Assembly (NCBI GenBank): GCA_033439265.1 | Contig: JAVTVX010000013.1 | Span: 25,302,000 to 25,365,999 of the forward strand | Length of the DNA: 64,000 nucleotides | Direction: 5' to 3' | DNA from: Dillenia suffruticosa | Taxonomy: Eukaryota; Streptophyta; Magnoliopsida; Dilleniales; Dilleniaceae | In this document: positions 52,661 through 64,000 of the stretch, piece after piece | Numbering within the stretch: position 1 is the stretch's first letter | How the letters are laid out: each line of letters opens with the position of its first letter | Position numbers and translations under genes: made by a program | Notes under the pieces: model-generated | What the model saw: only the letters and a program-made list of their open reading frames with translations | Databases searched by the model: none | What the model was told of the DNA's origin: nothing

Positions 52661-53034
52661 CTACTAAAAATTCGGTTTTTATAACAGTTGCATTCTGTTT
52701 TGTATTTTTGATCTCAATAACCTTTTAGTTTGTGATTTTTTTTTTCAGTTTAATTTACTTTACTCTAAATCTTAAACTCTAAAATTTTATATCTTAGATT
52801 GTAAACTCTAAAAATAACCCTAGATTTATAACTCAGATCTGCCCTTTTTCGAGACATATCTGCTCTTTGCAAGATCCAACCACATCGGACCTGTCACTTT
52901 ACCGACCCAGGCAAAGTAGTTCCTTTCACTCTCCCTCTCTCTCTCTCTCAATCTCTCGCTCTCTCCCACCACTCGTCAACCCAGATCCTCTCTCCATGCT
53001 ATCTTTATCTCTCCACCTTTTTATTAAGAATATA

Positions 53035-54742
53035 GGTAGAGAGATTTTTAGTATCTCAAAGGGTCAAGCCAAAGTAGGTAAGAAATTATGGTGATGGAAC
53101 AAAAAAATACAAACTGCCTTTCGAACAAAATGAGAGTATTATAAGAATCTTAAGAATAACAGTAATAGTGATATATATGAAAAATACAAAAGTATAAGAC
53201 AAGAAGTGAAAAAAATTATTCAAAAATCAAAGAGTAAAATGTATAATGAATTATATAAGAGAGTGGAGACTAAAAACGAAGAAAAAAAGATCTATAGAAT
53301 TGTCAACATAAAGGAAAGAAAGGAAAAAGATTTAAATGGTATTAAGTGTATTAAGAATGGAGCTAATGATTTACTTTTAAGAAATGATAATATAAAAAAG
53401 CGTTGGATGGATTATTTTAAAAATCTTTTTGATATTAAGAGCTATTCTTTGTAACAAAATTTGACAAACCAAGAGAATACCCAAATATGGAGGAAGAGTA
53501 TAAACATATCGTAATATAAAAATAAAGGAGACATACAAAATTGTTTCAATTATAGAACAATTAAACTTATGAGCCATAAACTTATGAGAGAGAGTGATAA
53601 AACATAGATTAAGATTGAAAATAAATATTTCTCAAAATTAATTTGGAATTATGTCTGAGAGCTCCACCACGGAAGCAATCAATTTATTAAGACATTTGAT
53701 AGAGACATATAGAGTACAAGAAAGATTTACATATGGTATTAATTGATTTAGAAAAAACATATGATAGGGTTTTTAGAGAAATATTTGTGGTGGACGGTGA
53801 TAAAGAAGAGATTTTCTCGAAATATATTAATTTCATTAAAGATATATATGACGGAGATATAAGTAATGTAAGAACTCGTGGAGATTTGAGCGATAGCTTT
53901 CCCATTAATATCGGACTCTATCAAAATTCAGTATTAAGTCTCCTCCTATTTGCAATAGTGATAAACGAATATATTCATGCTAAAAAAACGGTTAAGCTAA
54001 ATAGACAAGATATATATGAAAATAAATGGTTTAGATATTTAGATTCCGTCATTCAAAATGATAAAAATATAGATAAAGATGTGAACTATAGGATTCAAGT
54101 GAGTTGGATGAAATGGAAAAAGGTATTTAGAATTTTTTGCGATCGCATAATACCAATGCATTTGAAGGGAAAGTTTTATAGAATTACGGTTAGACCTGTA
54201 TTATTGTATGGTACTGAGTGTTGGACTATTAAACAATAATAATAACAAAAAATGGTCGTAATAGAAATGTGGATATTTAGGTAGATGTGTGATAAAATTA
54301 GAAAAGATAAAATTAGAAATGAAAAAATTCGTAACAAGTCGGAAATTAGTTCAATTGTAGATAAGATGCAAGAGTGTGGCTTGAGATGGTTTGGGGATGT
54401 GTAAAGAAGATCCAAGAATGTACAGGTTAGGAGAATCGAAAGACTAAATATGAGAGATTTAGTCAAACGTAGAGTTTAGACAAGAAAATGACTTTGAATA
54501 GAAATGAGTGGTATATAAAAATTCATATAAAATAAACTAATATATTTTGGATATATATATCTATTGATTTATTTTACTTATACTATTTATTTTAAATTTT
54601 ATTTTTATTATTCTTTGTATATATTTCTATTTTTGTATTTATTATTTATTTATTCTTTTTTTCTTTTTAATCATAATTTATCTCTCAAATAATCGATTTC
54701 AAATTATTGTGTTTAAATCTCGATTTGTTGTTATTGTTATTG
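53035..54742 (+). mobile_element. RTE-type LINE copy C
   Basis: Plus-strand frames match fragment B: WW..K.QTAF near 53095-53125, KSKSKMYNELYKRV at 53220, IYRIVNIKERKEKDLNGIKC, RWMDYFKNLF, then the palm IDLEKTYDRVFRE near 53740, SFPINIGLYQNSVLS and the C-terminal FYRITVRPVLLYGTECW near 54180. The ADDI active-site segment between 53975 and 53985 is deleted. It ends in TTGTTGTTATTGTTATTG at 54725-54742, the same tail type as B. Stops and the deletion make it inactive. No target duplication was found. Confidence 0.88.
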
Positions 54743-57082
54743 TATTCTAAACTCTAAAAATCTAAAATAATCTTAGAAGAATCTTGAAATTTAGATTTTT
54801 TTTTTTCTTTCTCAATATCAAAATTAAAATTAGTTTTTACTAAGTATACCTATTTGCTGTATGAGTTTACAAGATACTTATTAATCCTCCTTATCTAATA
54901 AGATTAGTTCGTATAACTTGGCAGGAAAAGAAAAAAAGGCGAGTTCATATTATATTTCCTCCTCTCTCCATATTACCTGCTTTTTCTTTCACTCGTTCTT
55001 ACTCGAACTTATTGGTCCTCCCATTTCCTTCTTTCTACCTAATTAAAGCAAACGCTCTTATTATTATTATTTTTCACTCTCCCACCTTTTCTTTCCACAA
55101 TTATTGTATATTTTATTTAATCTTCTGACTGGAACAATTTTAAGGTAATAACAACTTAAGGAAATTTTATTGAAAAAATTTTAATTTAATATGAAAAATA
55201 ATACAATTTTATTTGATTTTTTTAATTTAATTAATAAATATCATTTTTAAAATAGACCGCAATAAGTAATGAACATTAAGGGGAGAATGCAAATCTCTTT
55301 TGGTCGAACCTTACCTTGGGCTCATAAGTCTTACTCGGCAGAGTCAAACCACGAAAATAATATAATTGATCGAAACAAAAGAAGTAAGAACAAATAAATG
55401 AAAAGAAGAAAACCTGACAAAGGGGATGCGCAATTGAAAGCAAAATGTCAAACGCTACGTTGCATTTCGGGGACTGAGGTTTGACAGCTCCTCCTTGATC
55501 ATCGAGCCCGCCCTGCCAACTCTTTTGCTTGCTGTTGTTTTCTTTCGTTTTTTTACGTCTTTTACTGGACTGCTCTTTGTAGTTTACTATTTTTCGCTTA
55601 ATTTAATTCAAAAAATTTAAACAGAAAGCGCTTCTCTTTATTTATTTTTTTGGGGTAAAGAAGTGCTTCTTTTTATTACAATCTATCAAGTTGGTTATCT
55701 AAAGCTCTTAATTGTATCTTATTTTGACACAATTTTTCTTCGTATAAAATATTACTAATTACTCCGAAATTTCTACTATAAACGAATCTAATGCAACGTT
55801 GTTGAGAGATTTAACGGCAACCTCCGCAAATAATGGGAGGCAAAATTTTTATTCTTGAGTTAAAAATGTATGATTAATATATAATTATTTTTGGTCAAGA
55901 GGCTTTATTGGTTACACCAGTTCTAGGATGAAGGCCTATTTTTCCACATCTGGGTCAAAGTATTGTGGGTAAAGTTGATCCAAACAGAAATTTGAATTTA
56001 TATAATTTGAAGTTAAATTATATACACCAGAATCTTTGTATTTTTAAGGTTGTTTTTAGGACGGTTTTGAAATTGCTAAAATGATTTAAACTTTAACATG
56101 TTATTAATGTGATCGATTAATACTTTAATTAAAAAAATTAGTATTAGAATTAATTATATTTTTAATCTTTAAATTAGAATTTAACATATAATATGAGAAT
56201 TAATATTTTGTGATACCTTATTTATCAAGTAAAATAATATTTTTGGGAATTGGCGTATGAATAGACTGATTTTGGGCAAAAACTATGTTCACTCAATAAA
56301 TTCCCTATATCTATTTATTAATTGATGAATAATCTCAATTACTTTTATTGTTTTATTTTCTCGCTCCCTTTTATTTCTCTTCTATAGGGGGCAGAATTGG
56401 GTCGCTCGATATAACGCAGGGGTCGAGGAACATTGTTTTGCTCGTCGAGAATGCCCTGGTAAACACGTCAAGCACGCAACGACGAACTACAGACCAACAG
56501 AGGCAAAAGAAAAAAAGAGCAAGCGAACAACCGTCCATCACCACGCCACCATTGGTTGGGTAATCGCTAATGGTCAAAATTTTTTCCTTTTATTTTCTTT
56601 TGCTCGTTGCTCTTCCATCATAAGCATAAACTCTCCGTCTCCACAACCTCTGGAAGCCAGTGAAATGTCACTCACCCCTTCCACATATTATTACCCTGCG
56701 ATAATAATGAAATTATGCTACAAACAGACATGCTTCTAGATTCTTAACGCCTCCCCGCAGCTGCCACCAATATCACCACCATCACCAACTTCAACACCTC
56801 CAAAAGCAGCGGCTCACTGTGTTTTTTTTTATATGAAAAGTCGCTCTCATCCAAAAGGCACACGGCTTTTAGCGATTTAAATAAAGAAGCGCCTAGGAGG
56901 TTGTGCGTGCGTGTGTATGTGGAGGGATTTCAGAGTTCCAGAGGTCCATGTTCCAACCTCCTAAAACTTTATCTGCTTGGCAGCCTTTGTTCACCAGCGC
57001 CTCCCCTAAAAACCTCGTCTGCTTATGAGGAGCCGGTGCCGGAGCCTGCACTTGCTGCTTCAACAGGGTCTGAACTGAACTC
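54743..57082. other. SCR upstream region
   Basis: AT-rich spacer giving way to less AT-rich DNA from about 56350. TTTAAATA near 56875 is the best TATA-like sequence ahead of SCR, about 200 bp above its ATG; this is a weak guess. At 55447-55485 an inverted pair GTCAAAC and GTTTGAC (W-box-like TTGAC cores) is seen. Confidence 0.4.
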
Positions 57083-59094
57083 ATGGCTACTCCTGCTCGA
57101 GCTAATTTGCTAGGCGAAAGTGGCGACGCGGACATTAACTGCAGCGGAAGAAATGATAGCAATGGGAGTCCATTTGGAAGCACATCTAATAGCACGGGCA
57201 GCGAAGACGCCCCATCCCAGTTGCTTACCTGTCATCACCCCCAACAACGCCCACAATCCCAGAGCATATCCAACGGAAAGATGGTGAGGAAGAGGACAGC
57301 TTCAGAGATGGAGCCCCAGTTAACGGGCCAGTACAATAGGCTATCTAGCCGAACCTCATCAAATACTCTATCCGACGTGGTTCGTTCATCTTTGTCCTTC
57401 CCGGCTGCAGGAAATCTAGCGGTAAGACGCAACGACTCAACAACCAGCGTTCTCACCCACTCCACTTTGCCACTTTCTTCCACGAATTCAAGTATGACGT
57501 CAGGTGGGTCTGGGTCTACATTCTGTACATCTACAAGCTTAAATCCCGTGGAGTCCTTGCCCAATAATCATCTTCGTCGTCACCCGTCACAGCAGTCTCC
57601 TACCTTGTGTGGGTTTTCAGGTCTGCCCTTATTCCCGCCCGAGAGAGACCGGGACCCCGGCGTCCAAGGCAGTGGCGTCCTTTTCCTTCCCGCCACGGTC
57701 AATTTTCCTTCTCCAACTCCGTGTCCTGGCCTTCCCATGGAGGAAACCACCGCTGCCGCGTGGGTAGATGGAGTAATTAAGGACCTCATCAACAGCTCCA
57801 CCACAATTTCCATTCCACAGCTCATCCAAAACGTGAGGGAGATAATCCACCCATGCAACCCTAACCTTGCTTCCCTTCTTGAGTACAGGCTTCGGTCACT
57901 AGGCGAGCCAGACCCTGCTTACCACCAAGGGCAGAGAAGCAAGGAATCGCTGCAGCAGATGGGCCTGGAAAGGGGGTTGTATCATCATCAGCAGCACCAG
58001 CAGGAGCAAGTGCAAGGTTCCTCAGCCATTAGGCTTTGCCTAGAATCTGGTCCGTTGGGTGTCGACAATAACCCCCCATATAGCATAGTTCCCAGCTCTC
58101 CTGCCGCAAATCAGTACTCGAACTGGGGAATTATGCAGCCTGCGCCTGTCCCTGCCTCTGCAACTGTTGCTGTCAACACTTCCAGGGACGGAATGAATGA
58201 GGTCATTCAAGGAACCCACCAGACCTGTCCCTCTTCTTCTGTCACAGCGATCCTCTCGTTAAATCAACTACAGCCGCAAGCCCCGCCTGCTCAGGACCGA
58301 CAAACGCAGAACTCTTCCCCGGGTTCCGACGCACTAAACAATGTAAACACAAGTGAAACTACCTCGACCACAGCGGCCCTTGCCAGCAAGAAGAAGAAAG
58401 AAGAAATGAAGCAAAAGAAGAGAGACGAAGAAGGTCTGCACCTCCTGACCTTGCTACTACAGTGTGCGGAGGCCATGTCTGCCGATAATTTGGAGGAGGC
58501 GAACAAGATGCTATTGGAGATCTCTGAACTGTCAACACCATTTGGAACGTCGGCGCAGAGGGTGGCTGCATACTTCTCGGAGGCAATGTCAGCGAGGCTG
58601 GTGAGCTCGTGTCTGGGAATCTATGCGACTCTGCCGTCAGTGCCCCACAGTCAGAAGATGGCTTCTGCGTTCCAGGTTTTCAACGGTATTAGCCCATTTG
58701 TAAAATTCTCGCATTTCACGGCAAACCAGGCCATACAGGAAGCGTTCGAGAGGGAGGAGCGAGTGCACATAATAGATCTGGATATTATGCAGGGACTGCA
58801 GTGGCCTGGGCTTTTTCACATCCTTGCATCCCGACCTGGGGGACCCCCTTCTGTTCGGCTCACCGGAATGGGAACATCCTTAGAGTCCCTCCAAGCCACC
58901 GGCAAACGTTTGTCAGATTTTGCTGACAAGCTGGGCCTCCCCTTTGAGTTCCTTCCGGTCGCGGATAAAGTTGGGAACCTGGACCCGGAGAGGCTTAACG
59001 TGAACAAACGGGAAGCCGTAGCCGTGCATTGGTTGCAGCATTCCCTTTACGATGTTACCGGCTCGGACACCAATACGCTATGGCTCTTGCAGAG
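57083..59094 (+). CDS. SCR: SCR exon 1
   Basis: Codes residues 1-670 and two bases of Arg671. If unspliced, the frame would run on to a stop at 59246-59248. Confidence 0.95.
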
Positions 59095-60273
59095 GTCCGA
59101 ACATATCGCTCTTTCTTTTGCCAATTTCTATTTCATTTTCTTATTTATACCTTCCCCCTTTGAAAATCTATCGTGGAGGTTTGCATGGGCTGGGTCCTGG
59201 GTCGTCTTTTTTTCTTCCGATTTTCTTGTTAGTCGTTTGCAGGATTAAAAAGCCACACTTCCTCAATCAAAACGCGGGAGATCGATTAGACCGTACGAAT
59301 ATCATATGTTCATCAAAATTTATGCAACAATGTTTTTTCAAAATCACCGCACTCCGAAAAGTTTTTTTCGTTTTATGCAATAGAAAGGCTGAGCGGTCTC
59401 ATTTTCAGGAGGGGGCACTTACCGCAACAAATGCACGCATGTTTTCTTTCGTTTTTCCGGTGAAGTCAATGCTAAATTGCTTTTAGTAAAAACAAAAAAA
59501 AAGTCGATGCTAGTTTGGCCTCGTATGCAGTGTAATATTAATCAGTAGCATTGTCAGACATTATAAGTCTCGTAGCCCTGAAATTTTGATGGTCGAAGAA
59601 ATTGATCGGTAGTACGCGCAATCCTATCAAATATTTCGCATTTTAAATGACCGTTTCATATCTTTAGGAACTGCAGACGGCACATATATTTAAATATTTT
59701 GGTGGCTAACTAAAAATTTTTCTCCTTGTTACAAAAGAAATCTAGTATATGATTATGCTGAAAAGTGTGTGTGGTGGTTTCAGATTAGCACCCAAGGTTG
59801 TCACAATGGTAGAACAGGACCTAAGCCATGCGGGATCCTTCTTGGGAAGGTTTGTGGAGGCCATTCATTACTACTCGGCCCTGTTTGACTCACTTGGTGC
59901 AAGCTATGGAGAAGAGAGCGAAGAGAGACATGTGGTGGAGCAGCAACTGTTATCAAGGGAGATAAGAAATGTGGTGGCAGTGGGAGGGCCCGCGAGGAGT
60001 GGCGAAATCAAGTTTCACAACTGGAGGGAGAAGCTTCAAGAGTGCGGGTTCAGAGGTATATCTCTGGCTGGGAATGCCGCTACCCAGGCTACCTTGCTTC
60101 TGGGAATGTTTCCTTGTGATGGTTACACATTAGTCGAGGACAACGGTGCCCTGAAACTCGGTTGGAAAGATCTGTCCTTACTCACGGCATCAGCCTGGAG
60201 GCCTTTTCGTCCCCCGTCCACTACTACTGCAAACATCACATCCCGTCCTGAAACTAGATCGTCAAAATTTTGA
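57083..60273 (+). CDS. SCR: GRAS transcription factor SCARECROW, two exons
   Basis: SCR is a nuclear GRAS regulator that partners SHORT-ROOT and drives the asymmetric division forming endodermis and cortex. Exon 1 is 57083-59094 and exon 2 is 59784-60273, joined through Arg671 (AG|GTCCGA, then TTTCAG|A) to 2,502 bases, 833 residues. The N-terminus is Ser/Pro/Gln-rich with MVRKR.ASEM at 67-76, [10 protein letters not shown] at 176-185 and the SCR-typical WVD.VI.DLI...[10 protein letters not shown] block at 227-251. The GRAS domain starts near 449 ([16 protein letters not shown]): LHRI, VHIID at 561-565, LHRII around 600-650, PFYRE from about 675, and SAW with W751, W798 and SAW at 807-809. The single intron is where I recall that of Arabidopsis SCR. 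It is longer than Arabidopsis SCR (653 residues), mainly from the N-terminal half, and has about 20 extra residues after SAW. The start is the first in-frame ATG. Confidence 0.95.
59095..59783 (+). other. SCR: SCR intron
   Basis: 689-bp GT-AG intron. Coding similarity ends at TLWLLQR and resumes exactly at LAPKVV. Confidence 0.93.
59784..60273 (+). CDS. SCR: SCR exon 2 and stop
   Basis: Codes residues 672-833: [55 protein letters not shown] and the SAW end. Stop TGA at 60271-60273. Confidence 0.95.
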
Positions 60274-62740
60274 TTTTTAAATCTTGTCTCCAAGTTGTCA
60301 TTACCTGCCTACCCATTTATTAACTAGACCGTGAACAAATCAATTATCTGGGTCTTGTTTGAGCTTAAGCTGTTCCATGTCGGACGAGTTAAGGTTTAAA
60401 AGATTGTATGAAGTTTTTAACATTCTTGCATAATTAATGATCAGTTGTGGTTATTTATATTTATGCTATCATACTTTATAATTGATATAAATGTTTGCTT
60501 GTGAAGGAAAGATACAATCCAAGATGGGAGAGAACTGCCTAAGTAATCCAGATAGTGTCCAAAATTTCTGTTAGTACCCAAAAATTCAAGGGATCTGCCT
60601 GTTGATTCACAAAATGATCATTGAAGCTCCTTATCCCTAAAAATCAAGAGGAAGTTGTCGAAATTCAATGAAAGGAAGTTTGAAACAATGAAGCAAAGGA
60701 AGTTCTCTAATTCACAAAATCATCAGAGTTTAGATCAGCTTGGCTTATGTGTATCATCGGCTCTGCATTAGCTATTAATCTTGTAGAAAGGCAATAGAAT
60801 TGAAGTACTGTCAGCCGATCAGAAGCCTTTCGTGGTTGAGGTGCACACCGCTGAGTCAATCTTCAATTCCCCACATTTAAAGCCAATCTCGAAGCTTGAT
60901 CAAACTTAACTAGAAAGTAGAACATGAAGGGATCAAAACATCCTTCATCGGTTAGCACTTAGCAGTGCACTTAGCTGTAGATAGGATGGAAAGCCTTGCC
61001 TTGCTTTGTTGCGGGAAGATCAGTTGGTTATGCAAGTTGAACCAGGAGTTTGTACGCTGGTCTAAAAAGAAGTGCCAAATTTTGTGGCCTAGGATCCCTT
61101 GGTTGAAGTTAATTTTGGTACAGATGATTAGCCAAGATCAACAATGATTAGTGGTCTGTGTGTAGATAGAAACATGCACACCGAACTCCACAGACAGTAA
61201 AATTGGGACACCATGAAATGCCAAGTTGGCCTAGAGATTTGATCGAGTTTTGGATTTCGTGGAAAGAAAACTTTAAACCATTGAAGCATTCAGCCTGCTG
61301 ATTCAATCTAGAAGTATTTCCACCAATGAAAGATGAAACGGACCAGCAGTTAAAGGTTAGATTCATTAGGTTTGCTAAGGACATTGAACTGTGGTCAAAC
61401 ATTTTACCTGTCTTCAATAAAAATGAGAAGCTGAGGATCTGACTATAGAACCTTTATAACAATCCGCCCTCTAGTCCTGTAATCGCAACTGCATCAAGTC
61501 AAACTATAGAAAGAGAAAGCTTTTTACTTACGGCAAAATTTGTATACACACCATCACCAAAAGATTCGCACATAGTAATAGTTAATATTTTTTTTTTGAC
61601 AACTTATTTAATATAGACTGGGCTCTTTTTGGTCACTTTTCGGGAAGGGATTATATTCTATCTCGCTGTACATTTTTGACAACCACCAGTGGCATAGTGA
61701 TAGGGTATGCATAGTTCTTGTTTACTTGAAGAGATCATACGTACGAAGACCTGATGAAGAGGCTCGTTCACTCCAGGCAAAGAAAGCTGTTTAAAAAGCA
61801 TGATTTCAATGTCAACAGGTTTAAGGAGTCACAAAAGAAATGCAAATTTCCACTAGACACCTCTGCCTCTGTCAAAGCTCAGATGGGGGGGGGGTGCTCT
61901 GGATGTAGAGGATGCTTACTAGCATCATCGGGTTCTGAAGCAAAGATTTCAAATCCTACCAAATCGAACAACACCATGGCCACGGTGCATTTTTCCTCTC
62001 TCAAATTGACACAACTCAAAAAAGAAAAAATGAATTTATTTTTAAAAAGAAAATTGTTTTTAAATTGTTTTTTTGAACACATTTTTAAAATTTTGACTTG
62101 CAAAAATAAATGTTTAAATTTAAAAAATGAACACTTTTGCATTAAAAAAAATAAAAATTAAAAACCAAGAAGAGATTACTTCGTTGTAAAAAGGAATGAG
62201 TTATATCTCATTATGTGAATTTATATTATTTTTTGCAACAAATGATTACTTTGTATTTTTGATATCTCTTACGGATCTCCTTTTTTTTCTTCGTTTATTT
62301 ATATAATTACAAAGTTCCTAAAATTTAGTTATTGTGCTTTCTTTTTTAAATAACTATTATGAAATCATAAAGGGCAATTTCTAATTCGTAATGTCAATGA
62401 TAAGACGAGAGTTTAGAATTTGTTTTCTCATTTAAATAATAGAGCCGAACCTGAAATTAAATTTTTGATTTGTATAATAAACAAGTTAAACATAAAATTG
62501 TAATTATTAAATTAAAAAAATGAAATAATCATTTTTAGAATTTATAATTACCTTAGGTGCAAAAAATTTAACTTATTATTGTTTACGTCAATATATTTTA
62601 TTTATTTTATGTTTGGCATTAAAAATTTTTAAAATAAAAAACAATGTGAAGGTTATAGAGAGGAAAAACATAAAATATCAGATCTCTAGAATTAGAAATA
62701 TTTTGAAAATAATTTAAAATAATAAGAAATTGTATTTTAA
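60274..62740. other. SCR downstream region, no gene recognised
   Basis: Holds SCR's 3' UTR and then AT-rich DNA. Several 60 to 135-codon frames exist, but none has a family resemblance. A run of ten G begins near 61886. Confidence 0.5.
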
Positions 62741-64000
62741 TGTTGGAATTAGGAATTAGCGGAAAAATAAAGTTTCTAAGTTTTGACTTTTGGTAAGAAA
62801 TTAGTAATTTTAGAAAACAAACCGTTACTCTGCATTACTATAAATATACCCTCTCGTAGAGAGGATCTCCACTTTTGTCCTCTCTCGCACATGTGCGCGT
62901 GCTCTCTCTCTCTCCTCCGAACCCCAAAACCTAAATGGAGAACAACATTTAAGCACAATCATCATCAGTACAAGAAAATGTCTGTGAAACCAAGCGGTAG
63001 CTCCATACAGAATGCTCTCGCTCTACACTTTCATTTCATGTTCTTCGAATCTCTTCGCCAAAGTATTCAAGAACTCAATGTCTCTCCTCATCTTCTCTTC
63101 TCGAAACCCTTCGGCGGATTTGTTTTAGGGTTACCAGAGCCATCGGATCATTCTCTTCTTCTTCTTCAACTGCAACTATGAGAGATCTATTTTCTGATGG
63201 AACTCTTGGCGATGTTCTTGTTGGTTCGCGAAGCAATTTAGTCAGAATTCGACTTGAAGAGGCAGTCGAGATCGGAACCCAAAAAATTAGAATTGAGTCG
63301 TGGATTTCTTCTCGAATAATTGGAATTAATAGAGTGAGAGTTCAACCGAGTACTTGATCGGGACTTGTTTGCGTTAACAGCCATGTTGTTGATAAGGTAA
63401 ATGTTCTTTTGTTCTTCAATCTTGACCAAATTTCTTTTCGTTTGTACCTCTTCCAGAGGATTGAGAGATTACTCCAAAACAACTATCTCGAAATCAACTA
63501 TATACAAATCAACCATCAAGCAATACAATTTTTTTTTGGGTTTGCTGTGAACAAAACCTCAAAGAGATTAGTGTGTTTTTTTTTTCAATGACGCTACAGG
63601 CACCATCCGTTATGCGGCTACCTTCATCACCTTCAGAGAGCAAACTTAGTTGTTAAAGTAGATAAATCGAAGGATGTATATGACGGATTTGATGGCATTT
63701 GTCCACAAGCCTCTTGCCGTATCCTCTTCGAATCCTTAAGGAATTGAAGAATTTGTTGCAAATTCGAAGTTTTTCTCACTGGTGGCCTTTAGCGACGACT
63801 GCAATTGACGATGACGAAGAAATCAACTACTGCGATCAATGATTTGCCTTTGACGATGATAGTTGACAATGATGGCTGCAACGATCGGCTTCCTCACCCT
63901 GTCAATGACTAGTTTTTGTGATCGAACAACAATTTGAATCGTCTTTGTTCGCCTTAACTGTTCAACCTGAAAACTACTTGTTCTTCGTCTCTCTGGTGGT
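62741..64000 (+). other. possible promoter and start of an unidentified transcription unit
   Basis: A TATA-like CTATAAATATACC at 62838-62850 is followed by a CT-rich leader (62900-62915) and an ATG at 62978 opening 67 codons (MSVKPSGSSIQNALALHFHF start). A second 59-codon frame begins at 63179, overlapping the first stop. I recognise neither. The region is truncated by the window end, and a solo LTR or unannotated gene start are both possible. Confidence 0.3.

Noticed and set aside
57235-57564. 109-codon minus-strand frame in SCR exon 1
   Set aside because: Opposite-strand shadow of the low-complexity SCR N-terminus.
59052-59486. 144-codon plus-strand frame at the SCR exon-intron border
   Set aside because: Overlaps the SCR exon end in another frame and runs into intron sequence.
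61754-62161. 135-codon frame downstream of SCR
   Set aside because: Lys/Phe-rich end from AT-rich DNA, no recognisable domain, poly(G) inside.

Overview
This is nuclear DNA from a seed plant, most likely an angiosperm with a transposon-rich genome. The evidence is two plant genes with GT-AG introns, AT-rich intergenic DNA, and a dense load of Ty1/copia, L1-type, RTE-type, hAT-type and small LTR elements. The species cannot be named from the sequence alone.

The window holds two apparently intact protein genes. The first, on the minus strand from 30662 down to 3064, encodes ethanolamine-phosphate cytidylyltransferase (PECT1). Nine exons with GT-AG borders join into a 421-residue reading frame. 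Introns 3 (7.5 kb) and 4 (13.9 kb) are swollen by transposons. The second, on the plus strand from 57083 to 60273, encodes the GRAS transcription factor SCARECROW (SCR): two exons, 833 residues. The two genes are about 26 kb apart and nothing links them functionally. PECT1 acts in phosphatidylethanolamine synthesis; SCR acts in root ground-tissue and endodermis patterning.

Layout. 1-3063: intergenic, with a non-autonomous hAT-like element (1255-2264, 8-bp target duplication). 3064-30662: PECT1. Intron 4 is a three-layer nest: an L1-type LINE (about 8245-20340, minus) split by a copia element (8647-19104, plus), which is split by a second copia element (11861-16415, minus). Intron 3 holds an RTE-type fragment (about 22110-23280), and an L1-type LINE (about 24135-28270) whose 3' end was hit by a 5'-truncated RTE element (24222-26538) with a perfect 15-bp target duplication. 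32404-34607: tandem LTR-internal-LTR-internal-LTR array of a small non-coding LTR element. 34700-35070: G-rich and C-rich tracts. About 36200-36760: oppositely oriented pieces of an L1 reverse transcriptase. 37410-39230: 5'-truncated L1 with an RNase H domain. 44285-44605: cytochrome P450 pseudogene fragment. 48732-50074: internally deleted copia element. About 52061-52115: start of a mitochondrial atp8-like sequence. About 53035-54742: a third RTE-type copy. 57083-60273: SCR. The rest is AT-rich sequence with microsatellites.

I found no evidence for a new biological system. The most unusual things are the nested architecture inside a housekeeping gene, a microhomology-flanked triplication of the reverse-transcriptase segment inside the outer copia element, and the tandem small-LTR array. 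Exon borders come from reading frame, splice sites and recalled family sequence; no alignment was run.
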